NCBI GenBank assembly: GCA_020853815.1
Contig: JADYYE010000047.1
Span: 45,113-109,112 of the forward strand
DNA length: 64,000 nucleotides
Source: Phycisphaerales bacterium
GTDB lineage: Bacteria > Planctomycetota > Phycisphaerae > Phycisphaerales > UBA1924
Reading direction: 5' to 3'
In this document: piece by piece, positions 27,542 to 36,114 of the stretch
Layout: every line of letters starts with the position of its first letter
Numbering within the stretch: the stretch's first letter is position 1
Notes under the pieces: model-generated
Databases searched by the model: none
Told to the model about the DNA's origin: nothing
The model's input: the letters and a program-made list of their open reading frames with translations, nothing else
Translations under genes and position numbers: made by a program

Positions 27542-28954
27542 GTGCCGGTGAGTCCGAAGCATCCCGAAGCCAGCCAGGCCCGTTCGCCCGGACCCAAGGA
27601 CATCCCTGCGTACGAACGCCTGCTCGGGAGCCGCCTCTTCGCCAACGCCATGGCCCGGTTCGTCGTCTCCGCGCTCATGATCGGTGGGTCTTGGATCGCC
27701 CGCTCGGCCCTGGGACCGGAAAGCCTGGATGCCCGTGCCCTCACCACCATCGGTCTGGTCGTCGCCGCGTATAACCTCGCCTTCCTCTGGCTCAACGGGC
27801 GCCCACGTGAGTGGGACGCCGCCCGCGCCCTGGAAATCCGCCGCTCGCTCGCTCGCACGGCGATCGCGCTCGACTTCTTCGCCCTCACGATCACCGTGTG
27901 GTTCCTCGGCGGGGCACGCAGCCCCTTGCTCGCGATCTACGTGCTCCACATCGGGATCGCCTCCATTCTCCTCCCACCACGCTCCGCCGTCCTGTCCACC
28001 ATCCTCGCGGCTTTGCTCCTCACGAGCCTCATCGTCCTTGAGATGACGGGCGTGCTTGTCCCGCCCAGCCCACGCGGGATGGACCCCGGTGCTGGCCCGC
28101 TGGCCCCGGGCTTCGTGGTCGTCGTGCTCTGCGTCTACCTCGGCATCTTCGCGTTTATCATGGCGACGCAGACCCAGCTGGCGGAGACGCTGCGCCGCGC
28201 CGAGATGCTCGCCGAGAAGCGGGCCCACCAGTACGAGGCGCTCAGCCGCATGCGCCGCGATTTCCTCCACGTCGCCCTCCACGACGTCGCGTCGCCCATG
28301 GCGACCGCGGAATTGCTCCTGCGTAACCTGCACGACGAGCTGTGCGGCCCGCTGGAGCCACGTCAGAAGGAACAGCTCCAGCGCGCGATGCACCGCGTGG
28401 CGGGCATGCGCCACCTGGTCCGTGACCTGCAGATCCTGGGCGAGCTCGAGACCACCGACCTCCGCGATCACAGCATCGAGATCCCATTGGCGTTCCTCCT
28501 CACCTCGGTGATGGACGACCACGCCGACGCCGCCAGGGCCAAAGACCTCACGCTCGAGATCGAGCCCTCGGAGCACGTCGCGATGGTGTTCGGCGTGCCG
28601 CGCCTGCTCCAGGAATCGCTGACCAACTACGTGGACAACGCCATCAAGTACACTCCGGCCGGGGGGCGTATCACGGCCCGCGTGCGCCCCGGCGAGTCGC
28701 CCGCGACGTTCCGCGTGGAGGTGAGCGATACGGGCGTGGGCATCTCGCCCGAGGACCAGACGCGCCTGTTCTCGGAGTTCACCAGGCTGGGGCGCGGGCA
28801 TCCAGCGGTCAAGGGCGTGCCGGGCACGGGCCTGGGCCTTTCCATCGTGCGCCGGATCATCGAATCGCACGCCGGGCGCGTGGGCGTCGCCAGCGAGCCG
28901 GGCAAGGGAAGCACGTTCTGGCTCGAGCTCCCCGCGTGTACGGGGAAGGAATAG
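27542..28954 (+). CDS. Membrane-bound sensor histidine kinase
   Basis: This 470-residue protein has about six N-terminal membrane helices (about 40-210) without a large periplasmic domain. A HisKA domain follows with phospho-acceptor His247 in LHVALHDVASPM, and an ATPase domain with NYVDNAIKYTPAGG and DTGVGI, then GTGLGLSIV. It begins with GTG. It is convergent with the single-domain response regulator at 28970-29347, its probable partner, which sits at the end of the hydrogenase operon. The input signal is unknown; helix-only sensors often respond to membrane or electron-transport state. Confidence 0.9.
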   Translation: MPVSPKHPEASQARSPGPKDIPAYERLLGSRLFANAMARFVVSALMIGGSWIARSALGPESLDARALTTIGLVVAAYNLAFLWLNGRPREWDAARALEIRRSLARTAIALDFFALTITVWFLGGARSPLLAIYVLHIGIASILLPPRSAVLSTILAALLLTSLIVLEMTGVLVPPSPRGMDPGAGPLAPGFVVVVLCVYLGIFAFIMATQTQLAETLRRAEMLAEKRAHQYEALSRMRRDFLHVALHDVASPMATAELLLRNLHDELCGPLEPRQKEQLQRAMHRVAGMRHLVRDLQILGELETTDLRDHSIEIPLAFLLTSVMDDHADAARAKDLTLEIEPSEHVAMVFGVPRLLQESLTNYVDNAIKYTPAGGRITARVRPGESPATFRVEVSDTGVGISPEDQTRLFSEFTRLGRGHPAVKGVPGTGLGLSIVRRIIESHAGRVGVASEPGKGSTFWLELPACTGKE

Positions 28955-28969
28955 GTTGTCGTCCGCGGT

Positions 28970-29347
28970 CTACTCGGCGAAGTGCGCCCGAACGATCGCC
29001 ATCAGCCAGTCCTTGCCGAACGGCTTCTGGACCACGCCCGCAAACCCCAGGTCGCTCGCGTTGGTCGTCGTGGCGAGGGAATCGGCGACCGAACTCATGA
29101 GGTACACGGGCGTCTTCGAGCCCGTGCCGCGCACCTCGCGCATGAAGTTCACCCCCGAGTCGATCTCCTCCATCATGAGATCGACGATGACCAGATCGGG
29201 CTTGTGCTCGCGGAAGGCGCGGAGGCCCGCCTCGCCGTCGGGGGCCTCGACCATCCGCAGCCCGTTGGCCTCGAGCAGCTGGCGCACCGCCAGCCGATAG
29301 TCCGCGTCGTCGTCGATGTACAGGATCAGGTGTTCGCGTTCAGCCAT
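28970..29347 (-). CDS. Single-domain response regulator (CheY-like)
   Basis: This 125-residue receiver domain has the acidic pair IDDDADY near the N-terminus, the acceptor Asp in PDLVIVDLMMEEID and the conserved Lys in VVQKPFGKDWL. There is no output domain. The ATG at 29347 lies inside the end of the hoxW gene (22-base overlap), so it is the last gene of the hydrogenase operon. Partner: the kinase at 27542-28954. It may act by protein contact or through a phosphorelay. It does not bind DNA itself. Confidence 0.9.
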   Translation of the reverse strand: MAEREHLILYIDDDADYRLAVRQLLEANGLRMVEAPDGEAGLRAFREHKPDLVIVDLMMEEIDSGVNFMREVRGTGSKTPVYLMSSVADSLATTTNASDLGFAGVVQKPFGKDWLMAIVRAHFAE

Positions 29348-29853
29348 GAGGCACCGTGGCGATCGGAGGAATGAGTGGGCGCGTCGGTGACGAGCGATTC
29401 GAGCATGCCGGACGCGATGCACGCGCTCAACTGGTGAATGGCCATCTGCAGATTGGATCGGGCGCGATCCGAGAGTATTTCGACGAAGGGCTCGAACATC
29501 TCGCCGCGGATCGCCAGGAGGTACGCCCGCCCGCGCCAGCCCAGCGTCCGGCACGCCAGGCCAACCACGGCCTCGGGCGGCAGGTCGTGGCTGCTCAGCG
29601 AACCCGTCGCTCGACCCAGCAGCCGCTGGAAGCTGAACGGCGACGGCCCGGAGAATGACGCGTCGACGAAGATGACCGTGTCGTGCTCGGCCAGATCGGC
29701 CGCGTTCTCGACCGAGGGCTGGTAGTTCCACATCGCGGTCACGCTCGAGATCGACAGCTGCTCAAAGCGGTCGGCCAGCGCGGGGCCAAGCCCGTCGTCC
29801 CCACGCGCGGGGTTGCCGATCGCCAAGAGCAGGATTTTCCCGGCGTCGCTCAT
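29326..29853 (-). CDS. hoxW: Hydrogenase maturation protease
   Basis: This 175-residue protein has the M52 peptidase start LLLAIGNPARGDDGLGPALADRFEQL, where the first acidic residue after GNPARGDD is a nickel-sensing ligand, and VIFVDASFSG as the second site. It cleaves the C-terminal extension of the hydrogenase large subunit after nickel insertion. The start overlaps hoxH by ATGA, matching the hoxFUYHW order of Ralstonia-type soluble hydrogenases. The tail beyond residue 150 is unconserved and overlaps the next gene. Confidence 0.88.
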   Translation of the reverse strand: MSDAGKILLLAIGNPARGDDGLGPALADRFEQLSISSVTAMWNYQPSVENAADLAEHDTVIFVDASFSGPSPFSFQRLLGRATGSLSSHDLPPEAVVGLACRTLGWRGRAYLLAIRGEMFEPFVEILSDRARSNLQMAIHQLSACIASGMLESLVTDAPTHSSDRHGASWLNANT

Positions 29854-31298
29854 GGCTCTCTCACCTTGCGATCGATCAAGTTGCCATCGGGCCCCATGAT
29901 CTCCGCGATCAGAGGCATCTTGCCCAGCGCGTGGGTCGCGCAGCTCAGGCACGGGTCGTACGCGCGGATCGCGACCTCGATGCGGTTCAGCATCCCTTCG
30001 GTGATGGTGGGCTGCCCGGAGATGCAATCCTCCGCGACGCGCCGCACCGAGCGGTTCATCCCCTCGTTGTTGCTGGTCGTCGAGACGATCAGGTTGCACA
30101 TGGTGACGAGGTCGTCGTCGCCCACGCGATAGTGATGGAAGAGCGTGCCGCGCGGCGCCTCGATGACGCCGACGCCCTCGCGGGCGCGCTCGCCCGTCAC
30201 GACCAGGTCGGTCCCCTGCAGATCCGGATCGCCAAGGAGGCGCTCGATCATCTCGATCGAGTGGAGCACCTCGATCATGCGGGCCCAGTGGAAGGCCATC
30301 GTCATGTGGTTGGGCCGCCCGTTCGTCAGCGCCTTGAAGTCCTTGCGGGCGGCCTCGGCCTCGGGGGTGTCGATGAAGTCGCAGGTGTTGACGCGCGCCA
30401 GAGGGCCCACGCGGTACCACCCGCGCTCCTCGCCCAGCGAGCGGATGAACGGGACCTTCATGTACGACCAGTTGCGCACGCCCTCGCGGATGACGCCGAG
30501 GTACTCGGGGTTGGGCACGTGGTCGAAGATGGTCCCGCCGCCGGCGTCGATCGCACGCAACCCGCCGTCGTAGAAGTCCATCGCGCCGTCGCGCCGGATG
30601 ATCGAGAGGTAATTCGACTCATGCGACGCGAACGTCTTCACCAGCTCCATGTTCGTGAGCGTGTATTTCCGCGCCAGCTCCACGGCGTCGCGCGACCACT
30701 TCTTCATCTTCTCGACGTCGACCAGGAGCGCGTCACGCTCCGCGATCGAGAGGTTCTTGTTGATGCCCCCGGGGATCGCGCCCGTGCCGTGGATCTTCTT
30801 GCCCGCGGTGGCCTTGATGATCTCCTGCCCGTACTTGCGCATCATGATGGCCTGGTACGCCAGGTCGCGGTCGGCGCCGATGATCCCGATGACGTTCCGC
30901 GTCGCGGGGTCGGAGTCGAAGCCGAACAGGAGGTCCGGGCTCGCCAGGTGGAAGAAGTGCAGGCAGTGGCTCTGGAACATCTGCCCGTAGTGCATCAGGC
31001 GGCGCATCTTCTCCGCCGTGGGCGTCAGCTTCGCGCCGCCCACGATGTGATCGATCGCCTTGGCGGCGCACAGGTGGTGGCTGACCGGGCAGATGCCGCA
31101 CAGACGCTGCACCGCGACCGGCATCTCCCAGTACGGCCTGCCCTGGATGAAGCGCTCGAACCCGCGGAACTCCACGATGTGCAGACGTGCTTCCGTGACG
31201 CGGTTGGCCTCGTCGAGGTGGATCGTCACCTTCCCGTGCCCCTCCACGCGGGTGACGGGCGAGATCTCGATGCGGCGCGTGTTTGAGTGCGTAACCAT
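29850..31298 (-). CDS. hoxH: [NiFe] hydrogenase large subunit, NAD-reducing type (group 3d)
   Basis: This 482-residue catalytic subunit has the N-terminal nickel site RLCGICPVSHH and the C-terminal DPCLSCATHALGKMPL. After the conserved His a 24-residue tail follows, which HoxW should remove. The N-terminus RIEISPVTRVEGHGKVTIHLDE is typical. The pattern at both sites matches HoxH of bidirectional NAD-reducing hydrogenases better than membrane-bound uptake enzymes. It lies 19 bases after hoxY, in the order hoxF-U-Y-H-W. Confidence 0.95.
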   Translation of the reverse strand: MVTHSNTRRIEISPVTRVEGHGKVTIHLDEANRVTEARLHIVEFRGFERFIQGRPYWEMPVAVQRLCGICPVSHHLCAAKAIDHIVGGAKLTPTAEKMRRLMHYGQMFQSHCLHFFHLASPDLLFGFDSDPATRNVIGIIGADRDLAYQAIMMRKYGQEIIKATAGKKIHGTGAIPGGINKNLSIAERDALLVDVEKMKKWSRDAVELARKYTLTNMELVKTFASHESNYLSIIRRDGAMDFYDGGLRAIDAGGGTIFDHVPNPEYLGVIREGVRNWSYMKVPFIRSLGEERGWYRVGPLARVNTCDFIDTPEAEAARKDFKALTNGRPNHMTMAFHWARMIEVLHSIEMIERLLGDPDLQGTDLVVTGERAREGVGVIEAPRGTLFHHYRVGDDDLVTMCNLIVSTTSNNEGMNRSVRRVAEDCISGQPTITEGMLNRIEVAIRAYDPCLSCATHALGKMPLIAEIMGPDGNLIDRKVREP

Positions 31299-31317
31299 GC
31301 GCGGCGGCCTCTTTCGA

Positions 31318-31863
31318 TCAGTCGTACTTCACAAGCGGGTAGGGGAGGTTCACGGGGCTTTCCGACAACAGCGCGGTGACCGCGGCCCAGATCGTGTCGG
31401 CCGAGGGCGGGCAGCCGGGGAGGGAGTAGTCCATGTGCACCACCTCGTGGGCGGGGCGCACCTTGTCGAGCAGCAGCGGGAGCTCGATGTCGCGCGGGAT
31501 CACGCCGTCGGGGTTGTGCGTGCTCGGGCCGTCGACATAGGCCTCACGCAGGCACTCCTCGATCTCGACGAAGTTGCGGAGCGCCGGGATGCCGCCCATC
31601 GTGGCGCAGTCGCCCACGCTCACGAGGATGTCGCAGTTCCGCCGGAACGCCCGGAGCACCTCGACGTTCTCCTCGTTGGCGCAGCCGCCCTCGACCAGGC
31701 CGATGCGGCATCGCTCGGTGAATGTCTTGATGTCGGTGATCGGGCTCTTGTGGAACTGGATGACCTCCGCCAGTTCGAGCATCCGCTCGTCGATGTCGAG
31801 GATCGACATGTGACAACCGAAGCAACCCGCGAGCGAACAGGTTGCCAGCCTGGGCTTGCTCAT
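31318..31863 (-). CDS. hoxY: [NiFe] hydrogenase small subunit, NAD-reducing type
   Basis: This 181-residue subunit carries the proximal [4Fe-4S] cluster. Ligands are visible in CSLAGCFGCHMSILDID, the region EGGCAN and VGDCATMGG, and PGCPPSAD. There is no signal peptide, so the enzyme is cytoplasmic. The short length and single cluster are standard for HoxY. The ATG overlaps the hoxU stop (ATGA). Confidence 0.95.
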   Translation of the reverse strand: MSKPRLATCSLAGCFGCHMSILDIDERMLELAEVIQFHKSPITDIKTFTERCRIGLVEGGCANEENVEVLRAFRRNCDILVSVGDCATMGGIPALRNFVEIEECLREAYVDGPSTHNPDGVIPRDIELPLLLDKVRPAHEVVHMDYSLPGCPPSADTIWAAVTALLSESPVNLPYPLVKYD

Positions 31864-32624
31864 CGGGCTTCTCCTTGGACGGGCTTCCCGCCGCCGGGTT
31901 CTCCGCCGCGGACGGTCAGGCTCGCCCTGGTCTCCACGCCCGTGCCGATCGGCTCGCGATCGAACTGGCGCTGGCCCACCGGCGTGCGATACGCCGTGCG
32001 CTTCTTCAGGATCGCGCCGACCGGGCACGCGTTGACGGCCTGGTCGGTGAGGTCGAGCCCGGTGTCGCCGAGGCGAGCCTCGGCGTTCACCGCGAGCGTC
32101 TTGTGGATGCCGCGCTCGATGAAGCCGAAGACGCTCTTGCCGTCCAGGTCGCGGCTGGTGCGCTCGCAGCGCCCGCACAAGATGCACCGGTTGCGGTCGA
32201 GGATGATGTCCGGGTGCGACGCGTCGACGTCGCGCTTGGGCCACAGATAGGGATAGCGCGGCGCGGTGATGCCCAGGCGGTAGGCCAGCGCCTGCAGCTC
32301 GCAGTTGCCGCTCTTCTCGCAGAACATGCAGAAGTGGTTGCCCTCGACGAAGAGCATCTCGACGATCTGCCGGCGCCACGAGCGAAGCTCGTCGGTGTCG
32401 TTGTCGACCACGATCCCCGCCGAAACCGGCTGCGTGCACGCGCTGGCCGGGCGTCCGTTCACGCGTACCGTGCACACGCGGCAGCCGCCCACCGGGTTCA
32501 GCCCGTCCTTGTGGCACAGCCTGGGGATGTAGACCCCGCTCGCCTCCGCCGCCGCGAGGATCGTCTGCCCCGCCCGCGCGGTGAGACGCTTCCCGTCGAT
32601 CGTGAATGAAACGGTCTCGCTCAC
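31860..32624 (-). CDS. hoxU: NAD-reducing hydrogenase diaphorase small subunit
   Basis: This 254-residue iron-sulfur protein is homologous to the N-terminus of complex I NuoG. A [2Fe-2S] site appears as CHKDGLNPVGGCRVC with a downstream Cys, a His/Cys3 [4Fe-4S] site as HFCMFCEKSGNC, and a further cluster as CILCGRCERTS with Cys in ACPVGAI. It wires hydrogenase (HoxYH) to the NAD site (HoxF). The GTG at 32624 has GGGAGG upstream and overlaps the hoxF stop. Confidence 0.94.
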   Translation of the reverse strand: MSETVSFTIDGKRLTARAGQTILAAAEASGVYIPRLCHKDGLNPVGGCRVCTVRVNGRPASACTQPVSAGIVVDNDTDELRSWRRQIVEMLFVEGNHFCMFCEKSGNCELQALAYRLGITAPRYPYLWPKRDVDASHPDIILDRNRCILCGRCERTSRDLDGKSVFGFIERGIHKTLAVNAEARLGDTGLDLTDQAVNACPVGAILKKRTAYRTPVGQRQFDREPIGTGVETRASLTVRGGEPGGGKPVQGEAR

Positions 32625-34450
32625 GTGCGGACCTCCCGATGATGGATCGACCGGCGCCCCGCGATGCGTTCGGCCTCGCGCACGGACTCGTTGAGATCGA
32701 ACGAACGCTGGTACCCGTGCGGGTCGTGGCTCACCATCTCGTCGTACACATGCCGGAAGCCCTTGATCGTGAAGAGCACCGGGTTCGCCGCCGACTGCCC
32801 GAGCCCGCAGCGGCTGGTCTGCTTGATCGTCTCGCCCAGCTGCACCAATTCCTCGATGTCGCCCGGCTCGCCGCGCCCGGCGCGGATGCGGTCGATCCGC
32901 TCCTTGAGCAGGCGCGTGCCGACGCGGCACGGCGTGCACACGCCGCAGCTCTCGTCCACGAAGAAGTCCATGAACGCCGACACGATCTCGGGGATGCTCC
33001 GGTCGGGCCCGAAGACCATGATCGCGCCGCCGGTCGAGAGATCATCGAAGTCGATCGTGCGGTTGTAGCTGGCCGGGCCGACCATCCGCCCGCTGGCGCC
33101 GCCCACCTGCACCGCCATCGCCTCGTCGGCGCCGCACATCTCCAGCACCCCGCGGACCGAGATGCCCATGCCCACCTCGTACACGCCCGGCAGGCCGCAA
33201 TCGCCCGAGATCGACAGGAGCTTGGTCCCGCTGCTCTGCGGCGTGCCGTGCTCGCAGAACGTCGCCGGACCCGCTTCGAGAATCCTCGTCACGCACGCCA
33301 GCGTCTCGACGTTGTTCACCACCGTCGGGCAATCGAGATAGCCGCGCTGCGCCGGGAAGGGCGGCCTGGTCCGCGGCTCGCCGCGTCGCCCCTCGCACGA
33401 GTTGATCAGCGCCGTCTCCTCGCCGCAGACGTAGGCGCCCGCGCCCATCTGAATGCGGATGTCAAAGTTGAAACCCGCCCTGCCGCAGATGTCCTTGCCC
33501 AGCAGCCCGTCGGCACGCCGGCGATCGAGGATGTGCTCGAGGAACCGGCGCAGGTACGCGTACTCCGCCCGCAGGTACAGGATCCCCTCGGACGCGCCGA
33601 CCGCGTAGCCCGCGATCGTCAGCCCCGCGAACACGCGGTCGGGCATCTCCGTCAGGAGCACGCGGTCCTTGAACGTGCCGGGCTCGCCCTCGTCGGCGTT
33701 GCAGATGACATACTTGGGCGAGCCCTCCGCCCCACGCGCGAACTCCCACTTCATGCCCGTCGGGAACCCCGCGCCGCCGCGCCCGCGCAGACGCGCCGTC
33801 TTGACCGCACGGATCACCTCCGCGGGCCTGATCGCGACCGCCTTGCGGATCGCCTCGCCGCGCGCCTGCTCGCTGAACACGATCGGTCCGGCCTTGCGAA
33901 GGTTGTTCTCGACCATCGAGCGCACCAACGGGTGCGCGTTGTTCCCCGAGCCGAATCGCTGCACCAATCGCTCGGGGCGCGGGTTCTCGCGCAGCGCCCG
34001 CACGATGCTCCGCGCCTTGTCGCTCGAAAGGTTGGTCACGACCACATCGTTCACGAGCGCCGCCGGACCCTGGTCGCACATGCCGAGGCACGCCGTCCGC
34101 TCCAGCGTGAACACCCCGTCCGGTGTCGTCTGGCCGAGCGAGATTCCCAGCGCCGTCTCGAACCCGCGCCGGACCTCCTCGTACCCCGCCATGCGATCGA
34201 TCACGTCGTCGCACAGGCGGATCACCACCCGCCCCTTGGGCTCGGTCGACAGAAACGAATAGAACGTGACGAAGCCCTCGACCTCGACGCGCGAGACCCC
34301 AAGCCACGACGCGATCGCGTCCACGGCCCGGGAGTTGACGCACCCCAGACGCTGCTGCACGCCCCGCGCGATGTCCATGAGCCGCCAACGCTCGCGACCG
34401 TGCTCCCTCGCGATCTCTTCCACCACGCGCCCGACCGGATTTTCACCCAT
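32621..34450 (-). CDS. hoxF: NAD-reducing hydrogenase diaphorase large subunit (HoxE-HoxF fusion)
   Basis: This 609-residue protein joins a NuoE/HoxE-like thioredoxin-fold domain (about 1-165) to a NuoF/HoxF domain. The latter has FMN/NAD sequences RGRGGAGFPTGMKWEFA and CNADEGEPGTFKDR and the [4Fe-4S] ligands ESCGVCTPCRVG...TSRCGLG. The single-chain arrangement is that of Ralstonia HoxF. In the NuoE-like part only three of four [2Fe-2S] cysteines are present: C80, C121 and C125, with Asp85 where the second Cys is expected. The ATG at 34450 has GAGGGG upstream; the longer frame is not used. It is divergent from hypA. Confidence 0.93.
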   Translation of the reverse strand: MGENPVGRVVEEIAREHGRERWRLMDIARGVQQRLGCVNSRAVDAIASWLGVSRVEVEGFVTFYSFLSTEPKGRVVIRLCDDVIDRMAGYEEVRRGFETALGISLGQTTPDGVFTLERTACLGMCDQGPAALVNDVVVTNLSSDKARSIVRALRENPRPERLVQRFGSGNNAHPLVRSMVENNLRKAGPIVFSEQARGEAIRKAVAIRPAEVIRAVKTARLRGRGGAGFPTGMKWEFARGAEGSPKYVICNADEGEPGTFKDRVLLTEMPDRVFAGLTIAGYAVGASEGILYLRAEYAYLRRFLEHILDRRRADGLLGKDICGRAGFNFDIRIQMGAGAYVCGEETALINSCEGRRGEPRTRPPFPAQRGYLDCPTVVNNVETLACVTRILEAGPATFCEHGTPQSSGTKLLSISGDCGLPGVYEVGMGISVRGVLEMCGADEAMAVQVGGASGRMVGPASYNRTIDFDDLSTGGAIMVFGPDRSIPEIVSAFMDFFVDESCGVCTPCRVGTRLLKERIDRIRAGRGEPGDIEELVQLGETIKQTSRCGLGQSAANPVLFTIKGFRHVYDEMVSHDPHGYQRSFDLNESVREAERIAGRRSIHHREVRT

Positions 34451-34614
34451 TGGTCCCCTCGTTCCTTCGGGGCCTTCGTCGCGCTCATACCATACGCGCG
34501 CCGGTAGACATCGTCCGCATCGCCGAGCCGACTTTGCGCCCCTTCGCCCCATGACGCGTGATGGACGCAATGATCCCGCGGCTTCAAGTGCGTCCAACCC
34601 CGAGTGGCAAGTTC

Positions 34615-35019
34615 ATGCACGAACTCCCGATCGCCCAGGGTATTCTCGAACGTGTCCTCAAGGCCGCCGCCGACGCCAATGCCGCCCGCGTCACGCGCAT
34701 CCACATCATCATCGGGGATCTTTCCGGTGTTTCCGCCGAGTGCGTCGAGTTCTACTGGGACTCGCTGAGCCGCGGCACGCCCGCGCACGGCGCGACGTTT
34801 CACGTCCGTCGCGTTCCCTTCGAGATGACCTGCCTCGACTGCGCCAACGCCTTCAACCCCGCGGGCGAAGCCCTCGCATACGATTGCCCCGCCTGCGGGA
34901 GCGCCCGCGTCCGCACCACGCACGGGCAGGAATGCTGCCTGGAAGCGATCGACATCGAAACGCCCGACGACGCGACGCCGGGCCGCGACCCCGCCACCGA
35001 ACCGAGGGCGACCCCATGA
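34615..35019 (+). CDS. hypA: Hydrogenase nickel-insertion protein HypA
   Basis: This 134-residue protein starts at the ATG of MHELPIAQGIL, which places the nickel-binding His at position 2. A zinc site is visible as CLDC and CPAC. It delivers nickel to the hydrogenase large subunit together with HypB. The frame extends upstream to 34558, but the conserved MHE start settles the choice. It overlaps hypB by ATGA. HypC, D, E and F, which make the Fe(CN)2CO group, are not in the window and must lie elsewhere. Confidence 0.95.
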   Translation: MHELPIAQGILERVLKAAADANAARVTRIHIIIGDLSGVSAECVEFYWDSLSRGTPAHGATFHVRRVPFEMTCLDCANAFNPAGEALAYDCPACGSARVRTTHGQECCLEAIDIETPDDATPGRDPATEPRATP

Positions 35020-35705
35020 GCGTTCGAGTTCCTGTCGTTGAGGCCATCACCAAGGCGAACGACGAACTCGCTCGCCTCAACCGCGCCAAGCTCGACGCCC
35101 GCGGCATCCTGGGGCTCAACATCATGGCCTCGCCCGGCGCGGGCAAGACCTCGATCATCGAGTGCATCGTGCCCAGGCTCTCGCGCGACCTCCGCGTGGG
35201 CGTGATCGAGGGCGACATCGCCACCAGCTTCGATGCCGAACGCGCCGCCGCCGCCGGCGCCACCGCCGTGCAGATCAACACCGGCGGCTCATGCCACCTC
35301 GAGGCCCAGATGGTCTCTCAGGCCCTCGACCAGCTCCCGCTCGACGCGCTCGACCTCCTCATCATCGAAAATGTCGGCAATCTCATCTGCCCCGCGACTT
35401 TCGCCCTGGGCACCCACCTCAACATCCTCGTCGCCTCGGTCCCCGAGGGCGACGACAAGCCCTACAAGCACCCGCGCATGTACCGCGGCGTGCAGGTCCT
35501 CATCATCAACAAGATCGACCTGCTCCCCTACGTCCGCTTCGACCTCGATCGCTTCCGCCGCGGCGTGAGCGCCCTCAACGAGGGCGTGCGCACCTTCGAA
35601 GTCTCCTGCACCAGCGGCGCGGGCATTGACTCGCTCGTGGATTGGGTGCGATCCGAGGCCGTCGCCCGGCGCGCGAGCACGGCGCGAGTGGAAGTCCGAC
35701 CCTGA
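35016..35705 (+). CDS. hypB: Hydrogenase nickel-incorporation GTPase HypB
   Basis: This 229-residue GTPase has Walker A SPGAGKTS, the metal-site motif NTGGSCHLEAQMV, ENVGNLICPA, and the base-specificity motif NKIDL. It lacks an N-terminal histidine-rich nickel store. It supplies the GTP-dependent step of nickel insertion with HypA. Its stop is one base from the stop of the convergent FloA-like gene, leaving no room for separate terminators. Confidence 0.95.
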   Translation: MSVRVPVVEAITKANDELARLNRAKLDARGILGLNIMASPGAGKTSIIECIVPRLSRDLRVGVIEGDIATSFDAERAAAAGATAVQINTGGSCHLEAQMVSQALDQLPLDALDLLIIENVGNLICPATFALGTHLNILVASVPEGDDKPYKHPRMYRGVQVLIINKIDLLPYVRFDLDRFRRGVSALNEGVRTFEVSCTSGAGIDSLVDWVRSEAVARRASTARVEVRP

Positions 35706-35706
35706 T

Positions 35707-36084
35707 CTACTTGGTCCGCCGTGGCATGCCCTCGGGGCGACGCCGGTAGCGGGCCGAGTTCGGTCCACCGACCACGCGTCGCGGGTCGTCGCTGATGCTC
35801 GCGACATGCCGGGTGTCGTAGCCGGCAAGATCGATCGCCGTCCAGACGCGCCACTCCGTCGCGAGGCCGCGCCGCTTGGCGATGACGATTGCTTCCGCGA
35901 GTTCGATCACGTCGCCACCGCAGAGGTAGTGAGTTTCGAGATCATGGATCGAGAGCTCCACGCCCCCGGTCTTTGCCAGGTCGCGCGCTCGCTTCAGCAC
36001 GCGATACGGCACGCGCCTCAGGAAAAAAACGATTCTCTCCGAGAGCGAAATCACGAGCACATCGTAAGCGGGTCGGAGTTTCAC
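35707..36084 (-). CDS. Stand-alone N-terminal domain of a FloA-type flotillin-like protein
   Basis: This 125-residue protein resembles the part of FloA just after its membrane anchor: LRRVPYRVLKRARDLAKTGGVELSIHDLETHYLCGGDVIELAEAIVIAKRRGL...AIDLAGYDTRHV matches the FloA pattern of LRRV, ESHYLAGGNV and AAIDLAGRDVLEAV. The remaining two thirds (band-7-like region and Glu-Ala coiled coil) and a clear membrane helix are absent. It starts with GTG and ends in a basic tail (RYRRRPEGMPRRTK). It could be a diverged paralog or a remnant; the open frame argues for a functional gene. A role in membrane organisation is inference. Confidence 0.65.
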   Translation of the reverse strand: MKLRPAYDVLVISLSERIVFFLRRVPYRVLKRARDLAKTGGVELSIHDLETHYLCGGDVIELAEAIVIAKRRGLATEWRVWTAIDLAGYDTRHVASISDDPRRVVGGPNSARYRRRPEGMPRRTK

Positions 36085-36114
36085 CGTTCCAAGACGCGTT
36101 CCCTCGCGCGTGTC

